Positions 55,701-64,000 of a DNA stretch of 64,000 nucleotides are shown one piece after another. The notes under the pieces were generated by a model. The model searched no databases. It had not been told where the DNA came from and worked only from the letters and a program-made list of their open reading frames with translations. Origin of the DNA: Gammaproteobacteria bacterium (GTDB lineage Bacteria; Pseudomonadota; Gammaproteobacteria; SZUA-140); assembly GCA_016712635.1 (NCBI GenBank), contig JADJQS010000001.1:62001-126000 (forward strand), in the 5' to 3' direction. Within the stretch, counting starts at the first letter, position 1; every line of letters begins with the position of its first letter. Position numbers and translations under genes: made by a program.

Positions 55701-58700
55701 GGCAGTGAGACCATCGCCATTACGGTCACCGCCCCGGCGATCAATCAGCCTCCGGTGCTCGCCCCGGTCAGCAACCAGAGCATCGTGGCGGACACGCTGC
55801 TCAGTTTCGCCATCAGCGCCACGGACAGCGACGGACCCGCCCCGCTGACGCTGTCCGCCTCCGGCCTGCCCGGCGGCGCCAGCTTCACCGACAATCTCAA
55901 CGGCACCGGCACCTTCGGCTGGACGCCCACCAACGCCAGTGTCGGCGGCAGTCCGTATTCGGTCACCTTCACCGCAACGGATGGCGGCAATCTCACCGCC
56001 AGCCAGACGATCAGCCTCACCGTCACGGCCAATCAGCCTCCGGTGCTCGCTCCGATCAGCAACCAGGCATCGTCGCAGGGACAGCGCTCAGCTTCGGCGT
56101 CAGCGCCACCGACAGCGACGGACCCGCCCCGCTGACGCTGTCCGCCTCCGGCCTGCCCGGCGGCGCCGGCTTCACCGATAACCTCAATGGCACCGGCACC
56201 TTCAACTGGACACCCACCGGCGCGGACGTCGCCGGCAGCCCCTACACCGTCACCTTTACCGCCACCGGCGGCAACGGGCTCACCGCCAGCCAGGCAATCA
56301 CCCTTACAGTGACACCGGCGGCGGGACATCTGCTGGGCACGAACAACACCTCGCCGGCGAGCGTAAACCTGAGCACCGAGGGCAGCGCGGACTGGGCGCA
56401 CTGGGCCCTGACCAACGCCGCGAGCTTCAATCACAAGTCCGGCATCACCCAGCAGATCAGCAACTACACCCGTATCGGCCCGGTCAATCCCGGCCGCTTC
56501 GTCTCCGCCAACCAATTCACCTCCACCTGGACCGGCGGCACCCACCGCCACTGCGACCAACACCGGCGCCGGCCTCTACATCACCGGCAACAACAACGGC
56601 TTCAGCGTCACCGTCCCGGCCAGTACCACCGCCAAGACCCTGCGCCTCTACCTCGGCGGCTGGAAGGCGCGCGGCCAGCTCCAGGCGACCCTGAGCGACG
56701 GCAGCGCCGCGCCCTACGTCACCACCATTGATAATCCGTCCGGATCGATCAACCGGGTCGTCACCCTCGACTTCAGTGCCGCCGGTGCTGCCACGCTCAC
56801 TGTCTCCTACACCATCGTCACCGACTACGGCCTCGGCGGAAACATCACCCTCATGGCCGCCACGCTGGTGACGCACCCGGACCCCGGACCGCTCCCGCTG
56901 ACGGAAAACTTCAATAACGGCGCCGGCAACTGGACGATCGTGGACGACAGCACGAAAACCTCCTCATGGGCGATCATCGGCGGCGCGCTGCAGGAACAAA
57001 ACGGCGTCGAGACGCGTCCCGGCGCGTTCGACCAGAGTTATCACAAGGGCACCTACGCCTTCTATACGCCCGGGACGGGCCTCTACAACTATCGCTTCAG
57101 TGTCGATGCCCTCTATCTCTCAGCCGGGCAGGCCGACGATATCGGCATCATGTTCCGCTACCAGAACAACAACAATTACTATCGCCTGTCGATGAATTCA
57201 CGCTATGGATTCACGCGCCTGGAGAAAAAGGTATCCGGGACGTTCAGTCCGCTCGCCGTAAACGCACGCGGTTATCTTTTCGGCGAGCTGTTGAGTTTTA
57301 CCATCGAGGTCAACGGCAGCCAGATCCAGGTTTGGCTCAACAATGAACCGCTCTTCGCGGTCCAGGACACCAGCCTTGCCTCCGGTACCGTCGCACTCTA
57401 TGCCCAGGATAAATCCTCGTTCGACAACATGAGCATCGGCTCGCCCTCCACAGTACCCGCGGTCGTGCTTAACACTCCGGCCACGGCGAGCGTCACGCCT
57501 ACTGGAGTGCTTGTCACTTCCGCCATCGCCACCAGCGTGCCGGCGGGCGGCGGTGTCGAGTTCCTGCTGGACGGCACGAGCTCCATCCTGGATACAGCAG
57601 CGCCCTATCTCGCGACCTTCGCCGGCGTACCCCAAGGCGGCGAGCACACTGTCGAGGCAATCCTGCGCGACGCCGCCACTACAGAGCTGACGCGGGATAC
57701 CAACACCCTGATCGGAACACAGGGTCGATATATCCTCGCCCTCGGCGACAGCATAACCAACGGCGAGGGTGACAAATACGATGCCGACAATGAAACTGCC
57801 CGGATCGTCGGTTTCCAGGGTTATGTAAGCGAGCTGGCCGAGATGCTGGAAAACTCGTTGCCGATGCCGGTTCTCATCTACAACGAGGGCATCGGCGGCG
57901 ACGAATCCGCCGACACCGCCTTCACCCGCATCAACTCGATCCTGGCCCGGCACCCGGGCGCCAATCAGGTGCTGCTGCAGTTGGGCACCAACGACGCCCT
58001 TGCCAGCATCCCGAGCGGCCTCGGCTGCACGGGAACCGCATGCAACGGTACCTATAAGGGAAATATGCAATCCCTCATCGATACCCTGACCACGGCCGGT
58101 TACACGGTCTATGTCGCCCTGCCGCCACCGATCTTCGGTACCTCGGCCCCGTTTACCGACCCTGCCACGGCCAGCAGGAACACAAGCTACATTCTGCCGT
58201 ATCATTCCGTGATCAACAGCGAACTGAGCAACCGCCAGCCCGGCCCCAACTTCTACAATTATTTCCTCGGCTCGGGCTCGAACCGCTTCAGTCTCTTCTA
58301 TGACGTCTGGCACCCCAATTCCCTAGGACACAAGGTGATGAGCTACCTGTGGCACAACGCCTTGAATCCCGGCTCGGCGTTACCCTTGCCTTTCGTGCTC
58401 GACAACCTTTCCACATCGACCACGGCACCCTACTTAAAGCAGAATCTGCTGGAAAACGGTGACTTCTATTACGTCGACAAGGCCTATACCCTGACGAGCA
58501 TCCCGTCGATCCTCAACAACGGCCGCTGGATCATGACTGCCGATGCCGATGTCGGTAACGCCTCGACCGGTTATCTCAGTTTCACCGTCGATCGCCCGGT
58601 CACGGTTTATATCGCATACGACGCAGGAGCGACAAGTCTTCCGAACTGGATGAGCGCCTATACGATGACCGGCCTGACAGTGGGCACCAGTGACTTGCTC

Positions 58701-58823
58701 GCGCCGACGCTGAACCTGTACAGCCGCGTTTATACAGCGGGCACAGTGACGCTCGGCGGCAACATGGCGACCGGGAGCAACGGCGCCTTGGCTAATTACG
58801 TAGTGATCGTGGTCGAAAACTAG
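52740..58823 (+). pseudogene. Second giant SGNH surface protein, frameshifted in internal repeats
   Basis: It would encode a secreted protein of about 2000 residues. A signal peptide (MAGFTGLACLLVLLFSY) is followed by a beta domain (TEGSADWAHWALTNAASFNH) and four Ig-like units (NQPPVLAPISNQSVVADT type); this block recurs. After 56880 come a lectin-like domain, a small Ig domain, the SGNH esterase (LALGDSITNG, LGTNDALA, VWHPNSLGH) and a C-terminal beta domain, in the same order as the preceding gene and clearly paralogous. At least eight short indels break the frame, all between 53080 and 56550, inside repeat copies; none lies in the unique 3' part (56853-58823, open for 656 codons). The net change is minus nine bases, so start and end share one frame. 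Confidence 0.8.
52906..56870 (+). repeat. 1.72 kb tandem repeat, two full copies and one partial
   Basis: The block that begins GCACGAACAACACCTCGCC starts at 52906, 54619 and 56337. Offsets are 1713 and 1718 bases; an intact unit would be 1719 (573 codons). The third copy stops at about 56870, after its first beta domain. Copies are nearly identical in bases apart from short indels. Each full unit encodes one beta domain plus four Ig-like units. Confidence 0.88.
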
Positions 58824-58835
58824 GAGATAACGTCC

Positions 58836-59222
58836 ATGCACCGCATCCGAACTATCATTCTTTCACTCACTGCATGCCTGTTTCTTCCGACCATATTGGC
58901 TGCCCCGGCTGCCAGCATGAGCGCAATAGAGTCCGAAGCCGGAACCGTGTTGCTCAGGTACTTCAGTGCCCTGACCCAAGGAGACACAGCGGCCTTGCGG
59001 TCTTTGATGGGCGGAGAGCTGCTCGCGAAGCGGTCCAGACTGCTGGACAACCCTGCCTACCCCGGGCACCTCATCCAAACCTACGGGCAGGCCCATTACA
59101 CGATTACGAAATACAGCGCGCTGGATGACACTACGGTCTCGATTGACGCCATTATTACGATGTCACCGGAGGAATCGATCAACAAGCGCTTCCTGCTGAA
59201 AAGGAAGCCGGATCGGATATGA
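58836..59222 (+). CDS. Small secreted NTF2-like protein
   Basis: This is a 128-residue protein with a signal peptide (MHRIRTIILSLTACLFLPTI, cleavage near LAAPA). The mature part, TVLLRYFSALTQGDTAALRSL..GGELLAKR and AHYTITKYSALDDTTVSIDA, fits the cone-shaped NTF2/SnoaL fold used by many small periplasmic proteins of unknown role. GGAGA lies 13 bases after the preceding gene's start-stop region, so the pair may be co-translated. The frame ends at 59222, but one extra A in the run 59199-59202 would continue with KKEAGSDMISPQFLIYDETAE to a TAA at 59266, a more natural ending. The C-terminus given here may be wrong. Confidence 0.65.
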   Translation: MHRIRTIILSLTACLFLPTILAAPAASMSAIESEAGTVLLRYFSALTQGDTAALRSLMGGELLAKRSRLLDNPAYPGHLIQTYGQAHYTITKYSALDDTTVSIDAIITMSPEESINKRFLLKRKPDRI

Positions 59223-59335
59223 TCTCTCCGCAGTTTCTGATCTACGACGAGACCGCCGAGCAATAAGTACCACCCAGCGAAGAGCCGAAGATAGACGCCC
59301 CGGCGCGGATCTATTCCGCGGCGCAGTGCACAGGA

Positions 59336-60151
59336 ATGGACCTCCCGGCCGACATGACCAGCGCCACCACCTCCATCCACGCCCCTTCAATCCTCATTGT
59401 CGCCCACCCCGACGATGAAGCACTTTGGCTGAGTTCGGTCCTCGAGCGTGTTGACCGGATCGTCTTCTGCTTCCAGGACTGCGCGGCAGCGCCCCGGCTG
59501 GGTCCGGGCCGGGCCCTGCTGTTGAGGGAGTATCCGCTACGCAATGTCATCAATCTGGGCCTGGAGGAGGCGTTGTCGTTCAACACTGCAAACTGGGAGC
59601 GGCCACAGCTCGACCACCACGGCATTCACATCGCGCGGGACAGCGAGGTGCGCGCAAGATACGAAGACAACTTTCACAAACTGACGAAATTGCTGGCACC
59701 GATGCTGACGGGTTACCGCACCGTCTTCACCCACAATCCCTGGGGCGAGTACGGCCACGAGGATCATATCCAGGTTTATCGGGTCCTGAAGACGCTACAG
59801 GAACAGCTCGGCTTCGAGCTCTGGTTTTCCAATTATTGCAGCCAGAAATCCGTGCTCTTGATGCTTGAGCATGTTTCCGGATTTACCAGCGACTACACCA
59901 CTCTGCCAACGAACGTCGAGCTGGCGCACACTTTGCGTGATCTCTACAAGAAGCACGGATGCTGGACCTGGTATAACGATTATCAATGGTTCAGTGAGGA
60001 ATCTCTCATGCCTGATTCCGCACTCGGCACCGGCGGCCTCGCACACGGCCATATCTTTCCCGTCAACATGCTCAAGACGGATTTCCCCAATGCATACGCT
60101 GCAGGCGGTGGAATTGCACGCTCGTTGCGCAGGCTGCTTGCGCGACACTAA
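59336..60151 (+). CDS. PIG-L/LmbE-type deacetylase
   Basis: This 271-residue zinc-dependent N-deacetylase is expected to remove an acetyl group from an N-acetyl sugar. The metal and catalytic motif is IVAHPDDEALWL at about 20-31, and the third metal ligand lies in NPWGEYGHEDHIQVY. The start may be the ATG at 59336 or the one at 59354. There is no signal peptide, so it acts in the cytoplasm on a nucleotide- or lipid-linked sugar. It is 21 bases upstream of a glycosyltransferase gene, and the two likely form an operon. The substrate is unknown. Confidence 0.87.
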   Translation: MDLPADMTSATTSIHAPSILIVAHPDDEALWLSSVLERVDRIVFCFQDCAAAPRLGPGRALLLREYPLRNVINLGLEEALSFNTANWERPQLDHHGIHIARDSEVRARYEDNFHKLTKLLAPMLTGYRTVFTHNPWGEYGHEDHIQVYRVLKTLQEQLGFELWFSNYCSQKSVLLMLEHVSGFTSDYTTLPTNVELAHTLRDLYKKHGCWTWYNDYQWFSEESLMPDSALGTGGLAHGHIFPVNMLKTDFPNAYAAGGGIARSLRRLLARH

Positions 60152-60172
60152 TCTATTGCATCGGAGCATACA

Positions 60173-61357
60173 ATGCTGCGCCGGATCACCCACAGGATAA
60201 AGACTGCCTTGGGCAGGCAGCCGCAGGCCGCCAACCGGGCCGTGGTTTCACTCCTCCCGGCCGGGAAACCGCTCGGCAACGTCCTGCTCTCCTATGTGAT
60301 CGACCCGTTTCTGCGCGGGCCGGCGGTGCCGATCTCTGACAGCCACACCCATCACTGGGAATCATTCCAGATCGCGCAGACGTTTCTGAACCACGGCTAC
60401 GCGGTCGATGTCGTCAGCTACATGAACTCCACGTTTGTCCCGCAGAAGCGCTACAACTACTTCATCGCCGCGCGCACCCAGCTCGAGCGGATCGCCCGCA
60501 GCCTGAACCGGGACTGCGTCATCGTCGCCCACCTGGACACGGCCCACTGGATCACCAGCAACTGTTCCGCCTATGCGCGCCTGCTGGATCTGAAAAACAG
60601 GCGCCACACGGGCCTGAAGAACAGCATCAAGCTGATCGAGGCCAATCTTGCCATCGAGCACGCCCATCTGGCAACCGTGCTGGGCAACGACTACACGATA
60701 GATACTTACCACTACGCCGGCACGCCGATTTTCCGCATCCCCATCTCCACCACCGCCGTCTACGACTGGGATCCTGCCAAGGATTTCGAACAATGCAGAA
60801 AGAACTATCTCTGGTTCGGCAGCAGCGGGTTCGTCCACAAGGGCCTGGATCTGGTGCTGGAGGCCTTCGCGCGCATGCCGGACCACCATCTGACGGTCTG
60901 CGGCCCGCTCGATGAGGAGAAGGAATTCGTCGCCATCTATCGCCGGGAGCTGTACGAGACCCGGAACATCCATGCCGAGGGATGGGTCGACGTAAACGGC
61001 CACCGGTTCCGCGAGATCACCGCGCAGTGCGCCGGGCTCGTCTACCCGAGCTGCGCGGAAGGCGGCGGCGGCAGCGCCATCACGTGCATGCACGCCGGCA
61101 TCGTGCCTCTGCTCAGTCGCGAGGCGAGCGTGGACCTGGACGATGAGTGCGGTGTTCTGCTGCGAGATACCAGCGTGGCAGGCATCATGGATGCGGTCAA
61201 AGGATTCTCGAATCTACCCGCAGACAAACTGCAGCAGATGGCAAGAAACGCCTGGACGCGCGCGCGCGCGACGCACACCCGGGAGCGTTTTGCGGTGGAT
61301 TACGACCGGTTTGTTTCCGAGGTATTACTGCCGAAATCGTTCGGCCGGCAACCTTGA
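60173..61357 (+). CDS. Glycosyltransferase (GT4-like)
   Basis: This is a 394-residue protein starting after GGAG. SHTHHWESFQIAQTFLNHG opens the acceptor domain. LWFGSSGFVHKGLDLVLEAF is the linker and donor start of family-4 enzymes. The last block, GLVYPSCAEGGGGSAITCM, differs from the common EX7E form and has Glu-Gly-Gly-Gly-Gly instead. It is related to transferases found next to PIG-L genes in sugar clusters (from memory of the family, not checked). It ends six bases from the convergent DUF4910 gene. Confidence 0.78.
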   Translation: MLRRITHRIKTALGRQPQAANRAVVSLLPAGKPLGNVLLSYVIDPFLRGPAVPISDSHTHHWESFQIAQTFLNHGYAVDVVSYMNSTFVPQKRYNYFIAARTQLERIARSLNRDCVIVAHLDTAHWITSNCSAYARLLDLKNRRHTGLKNSIKLIEANLAIEHAHLATVLGNDYTIDTYHYAGTPIFRIPISTTAVYDWDPAKDFEQCRKNYLWFGSSGFVHKGLDLVLEAFARMPDHHLTVCGPLDEEKEFVAIYRRELYETRNIHAEGWVDVNGHRFREITAQCAGLVYPSCAEGGGGSAITCMHAGIVPLLSREASVDLDDECGVLLRDTSVAGIMDAVKGFSNLPADKLQQMARNAWTRARATHTRERFAVDYDRFVSEVLLPKSFGRQP

Positions 61358-61363
61358 TAGTTA

Positions 61364-62677
61364 TCAGGCCCGGCTAAGCAGGCCTTTCTCCTCCAGCAGC
61401 CTCGCCGTTTCAAGAATGCTGGCGAACGGGATATTTGCCCGTTCTGCAATGTCGAGCATTGAATGCGCGCCGTCGGACTGGTTCAGGATCCAGAGCATCG
61501 CCATCTGCTTGCGGGCGGCGTCCTTGTCGCCACCGATCGCGCTGTATAATCCCCGCTTGCCCAGCTGCGGCTCGCACTTCGGCAGGATATTGAGGAAAGA
61601 TCCATCGTTCTCCAGGATCTCCAGCACCCCGGCCACCATACGATACGACTCCTCGAGGTACTCGGCGCGAACGAAGTCGAGATTGTCGGCCGAGTTGTGG
61701 TATTCGGGGAACTTGCCGTACTGACTGCGCTCGAACAGGCCGACCGGCAGGTCGAATGCCGGGGAACAGTACTGCCGCTCGTCGTAGCCGTAAGGGGAGA
61801 AATCCTCGATCACGGCCTGCCGTCCGCAGTGTTTCAGCACGTGCTCCACCGCACGATCAACCGCGGCGTTTCCACGCCTGCTGCGCTTGTAGGTCGGTCC
61901 GCCGGCGTCGCCGACGCAGGACAGGACCAGGCCATGTCTGATGTGATTGGCCCTGTCTTCGTTGTGCGCAAGCCAGGTAATGGAGCCGATCGTCCCCGGG
62001 ATGAACAGGAAGCGGTAGGTGTATCGATGTTCCGTGGTGGCGAGGTGCCGGGCGAGGAATGTCGCCAGCGCGATGCCGGACAGGTTGTCGTTGGCGAGCG
62101 AGGGATGGCAGATGTGGCAGGAAATCAGGATCTCGTCGTCGCTCATGCCCGGAACAACGTACTCCCCGTACGTCAGATGACCCTGCGAGAAGCCGGAGTC
62201 GATGCACACCTTGTACTGCCCGTCGGGCAGTGCGTCGAGCTGTCGCTGACTCAGGCAGAACCCCCAGGTACGGTTGTAATAGGAGGTCCGGTAAGGCACC
62301 AGATCGGGCTGGTCGGGCAGCGTGATGAGGTGCGGGCGCAACTCGGCCAGCGACATCGTCCGCTGGACCGGTTCGCTGTAACTTACGACATGGAGATTAC
62401 ACGCCCTGAAGTCGACGAGGCGCTCGCCAGCTTCATTCTTGATGTACGCATCACGTATATTCCACTCCTCCGGTACCGTCCAGTCGAATACACGGGTTCC
62501 CGACGGCACTTCGCGCACCTCGAGGGCGATATGATCGCGCACCCGTGCGAGCGTCCGGCGCACGCCCTCTCCGGTGATGCTGCGGCAGATCGGATACAAC
62601 TCGCGGACCAGCCCATGCATGAGCTCGCCCAGCCCGGGGCTCAGGAGATTCCCGCTTGTCACTCCGCCTGTCATCAT
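61364..62677 (-). CDS. DUF4910 aminopeptidase-like protein
   Basis: This is a 437-residue protein from the ATG at 62677. The open frame upstream to 63175 is a shadow of rfbC and is excluded. The N-terminus, GLVRELYPICRSITGEGVRR, is the hallmark of the family. Zinc ligands of an M28-type peptidase are seen in SCHICHPSLANDNLSGI and EYHNSADNLDF, and FIPGTIGSITWLAHNED fits the peptidase fold. The last 70 residues (MLDIAERANIPFASILETA) form a winged-helix domain. Family members sit in sugar and natural-product clusters, with no agreed reaction. It is downstream of rfbC by about 55 bases in the same direction. Confidence 0.85.
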   Translation of the reverse strand: MMTGGVTSGNLLSPGLGELMHGLVRELYPICRSITGEGVRRTLARVRDHIALEVREVPSGTRVFDWTVPEEWNIRDAYIKNEAGERLVDFRACNLHVVSYSEPVQRTMSLAELRPHLITLPDQPDLVPYRTSYYNRTWGFCLSQRQLDALPDGQYKVCIDSGFSQGHLTYGEYVVPGMSDDEILISCHICHPSLANDNLSGIALATFLARHLATTEHRYTYRFLFIPGTIGSITWLAHNEDRANHIRHGLVLSCVGDAGGPTYKRSRRGNAAVDRAVEHVLKHCGRQAVIEDFSPYGYDERQYCSPAFDLPVGLFERSQYGKFPEYHNSADNLDFVRAEYLEESYRMVAGVLEILENDGSFLNILPKCEPQLGKRGLYSAIGGDKDAARKQMAMLWILNQSDGAHSMLDIAERANIPFASILETARLLEEKGLLSRA

Positions 62678-62730
62678 CAACTCTTCATCTCGGTATGCCG
62701 GACGTGCAGAAGAACGACCTGTTGTCGGGT

Positions 62731-63264
62731 TCAATCCCTGTAATCCGGCCAGCTTCGGTCGCGTTCGGACAGTATGCGTTGTCCCACGGGCGGCCAGGTT
62801 ATCCCGAATGCCGGATCGTCCCATCTGACGCCGCGCGCCGCCGCGGGATGGTAGAACTCTGACATCTGGTAGAACACCTCGCTGTCGTCTTCCAGGGTCT
62901 GGAATCCGTGGGCGAAGCCCTCCGGTACATACAGCAGATTGCCATCCTGTGCGGACAGCCTGACTGCAACATGATGCCTGTGTGTGGGCGAATCCGGCCG
63001 CAGATCGATCACCACATCGTGTATGGCGCCGCGCGTGCAACGAATCAGCTTGACCTCCTGATGCGGTTCCGCCTGATAATGCATCCCGCGCAGAGTACCT
63101 CTGTGCCGGTTGAAGGAGGTACCGCACTGGACGAGCGCAGGGCTCAGACCATGCGCCTCGAACTCCCGCCGGCACCAGGTGCGGGCGAAATACCCGCGCT
63201 CGTCCTCACTCCTTTCGGGCAGGATGACGAACACCCCGGCGAGTGCGGCCTCTCGGAACTTCAC
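62731..63264 (-). CDS. rfbC: dTDP-4-dehydrorhamnose 3,5-epimerase-type protein (RfbC)
   Basis: The product has 177 residues from the GTG at 63264, which overlaps the TGA of the upstream methyltransferase gene. It is a cupin epimerase acting on 4-keto-6-deoxy sugars. The family His is in GTLRGMHYQAEPHQE, followed by IHDVVIDLRPDSPTH and YVPEGFAHGFQTLED (the substrate-loop motif). The typical end, DPAFGITWP, is present. No rfbA, rfbB or rfbD lies in the window, so it may serve a branched deoxy-sugar rather than rhamnose; coupling to a C-methyltransferase supports that. The longer frame to 63312 is not needed. Confidence 0.9.
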   Translation of the reverse strand: MKFREAALAGVFVILPERSEDERGYFARTWCRREFEAHGLSPALVQCGTSFNRHRGTLRGMHYQAEPHQEVKLIRCTRGAIHDVVIDLRPDSPTHRHHVAVRLSAQDGNLLYVPEGFAHGFQTLEDDSEVFYQMSEFYHPAAARGVRWDDPAFGITWPPVGQRILSERDRSWPDYRD

Positions 63265-64000
63265 GGATAGACCCTGATCTCCGGGATCGGCACCAGAAAC
63301 TGCCCGCCCCACATACGGATTTGCGCCATCTGATTCATGACCTCCTCACGGAGATTCCACGGCAGGATCAGCACATAATCGGGCCGCGTCTCGCTGATCT
63401 TGTCCGGGGCGAAGATCGGGATGCGGGTACCGGGCAGGTATAGCCCCTGCTTGTGCGGACTGATGTCCACCGTGTAGTCGAGAAAGTCAGTGCGGATGCC
63501 ACAGTAATTCAACAGGGTGCTGCCCTGGGCCGGCGCGCCGTAGCCAACGATCCGTTTCCCGTCGCGTTTGGCGCGGATCAGGAATTCCAGCAGCTTGCGC
63601 TTGGTCTCGCGGACCTGTTCGCCGAAGGCGGTATAGGTCTCCATGCGATCCAGGCCGTACCCCTGCTCCTGCCGTCGCAGCGCCTCCACGGCGGCTGTCT
63701 GGGGCAGATTTCCATTCCCGGAATGGCAGGCGTAGATCCGCAGCGACCCGCCGTGGGTAGGCAGCTGCGCGACGTCGAAGATCCTCAGGCCGTGGTGCGC
63801 GAAGACCTTCTCGACAGTGAGCAGGGAGAGATAGGAAAAGTGTTCGTGATAAATGGTATCAAACTGGTTCTCGCTCATCAGGCGCATCAGGTGCGGAAAC
63901 TCCATGGTAATGACGCCGCGTGCACTGAGGAGGGTCTTCATCCCGGCGACAAAATCATTCAGGGCGGGGACGTGCGCGAGGACATTGTTGCCTACCAGAA
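63261..64000 (-). CDS. SAM-dependent sugar C-methyltransferase, N-terminus off the right edge
   Basis: The frame stays open to the window edge and reads LVGNNVLAHVPALNDFVAG before the first internal Met at 63941, so this is a partial gene of at least 246 codons. NVLAHVPxxNDFV, EFPHL, DTIYHEHFSYLSL and GGSLRIYACH are characteristic of C-methyltransferases with a C-terminal methyltransferase_14 domain (the TylCIII type, which methylate C-3 of keto-deoxy sugars). The C-terminal Rossmann part has VGYGAPAQGSTLLNYCGI and VDISPHKQG. It overlaps rfbC by four bases (GTGA), so translation is coupled. Together they suggest a branched-chain deoxy sugar. Confidence 0.9.
   Translation of the reverse strand, partial: LVGNNVLAHVPALNDFVAGMKTLLSARGVITMEFPHLMRLMSENQFDTIYHEHFSYLSLLTVEKVFAHHGLRIFDVAQLPTHGGSLRIYACHSGNGNLPQTAAVEALRRQEQGYGLDRMETYTAFGEQVRETKRKLLEFLIRAKRDGKRIVGYGAPAQGSTLLNYCGIRTDFLDYTVDISPHKQGLYLPGTRIPIFAPDKISETRPDYVLILPWNLREEVMNQMAQIRMWGGQFLVPIPEIRVYP

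Noticed and set aside
62678..63175. N-terminal extension of the DUF4910 frame
   Set aside because: It runs through rfbC on the same strand in another frame; the family N-terminus and an ATG are at 62677.

Overview
The window looks like the core of a large exopolysaccharide or O-antigen locus of a moderately GC-rich Gram-negative bacterium. The secreted lipoproteins with lipoboxes, the Wzm/Wzt exporter and the overall gene style suggest a Gammaproteobacterium, perhaps a Chromatiales-like lineage. That placement is an inference from gene content; there is no rRNA or other marker in the window. No tRNA, rRNA or CRISPR array was recognised.

Layout. 0-5.3 kb: the end of a J-domain-like gene (minus strand), then three plus-strand genes for exported proteins: two lipoproteins sharing a C-terminal fibronectin-like module (one also with two discoidin domains) and a TIM-barrel glycosidase-like protein. 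5.3-20 kb: a long minus-strand run of glycosyltransferases, a Wzy/WaaL-like polymerase or ligase, sulfotransferases, acetyltransferases, a 2OG-Fe(II) oxygenase-like and an HD-like protein, with decayed gene remnants at 16.4-16.9 kb. 20.3-27.1 kb: another sulfotransferase and three tandem asparagine-synthase-like genes. 27.2-35.5 kb: glycosyltransferases, a 1157-residue three-part fusion containing a sugar-nucleotidyltransferase, and a frameshifted wecB. 35.5-46.6 kb: an acyltransferase, a frameshifted DUF4038-type glycosidase, a sulfotransferase, glycosyltransferases, the Wzt/Wzm ABC exporter and a sugar-nucleotide epimerase or reductase. 46.6-59.3 kb: a plus-strand block of surface proteins: a 50-residue lipoprotein, a coiled-coil/FGE-fold protein, two giant modular SGNH-esterase proteins (the second with a 1.7 kb internal tandem repeat) and a small NTF2-like protein. 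59.3-64 kb: a PIG-L deacetylase and a glycosyltransferase facing a minus-strand DUF4910 - rfbC - C-methyltransferase operon that runs off the right edge.

How it fits together. WecB and the nucleotidyltransferase would supply activated sugars. About fourteen glycosyltransferases would assemble repeat units. Sulfotransferases, GNAT and hexapeptide acyltransferases, AsnB-like amidotransferases, a PIG-L deacetylase and a C-methyltransferase would decorate them. Wzm/Wzt and/or the Wzy-like protein would export or polymerise the product. Secreted glycosidases and SGNH esterases would remodel it at the surface.

Main cautions. Single-base indels, mostly in homopolymers, interrupt wecB, the DUF4038 gene, two of the three AsnB-like copies and the repeat part of the second SGNH protein. 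They cluster strongly in repeats, which fits uncorrected consensus errors at least as well as true pseudogenes.
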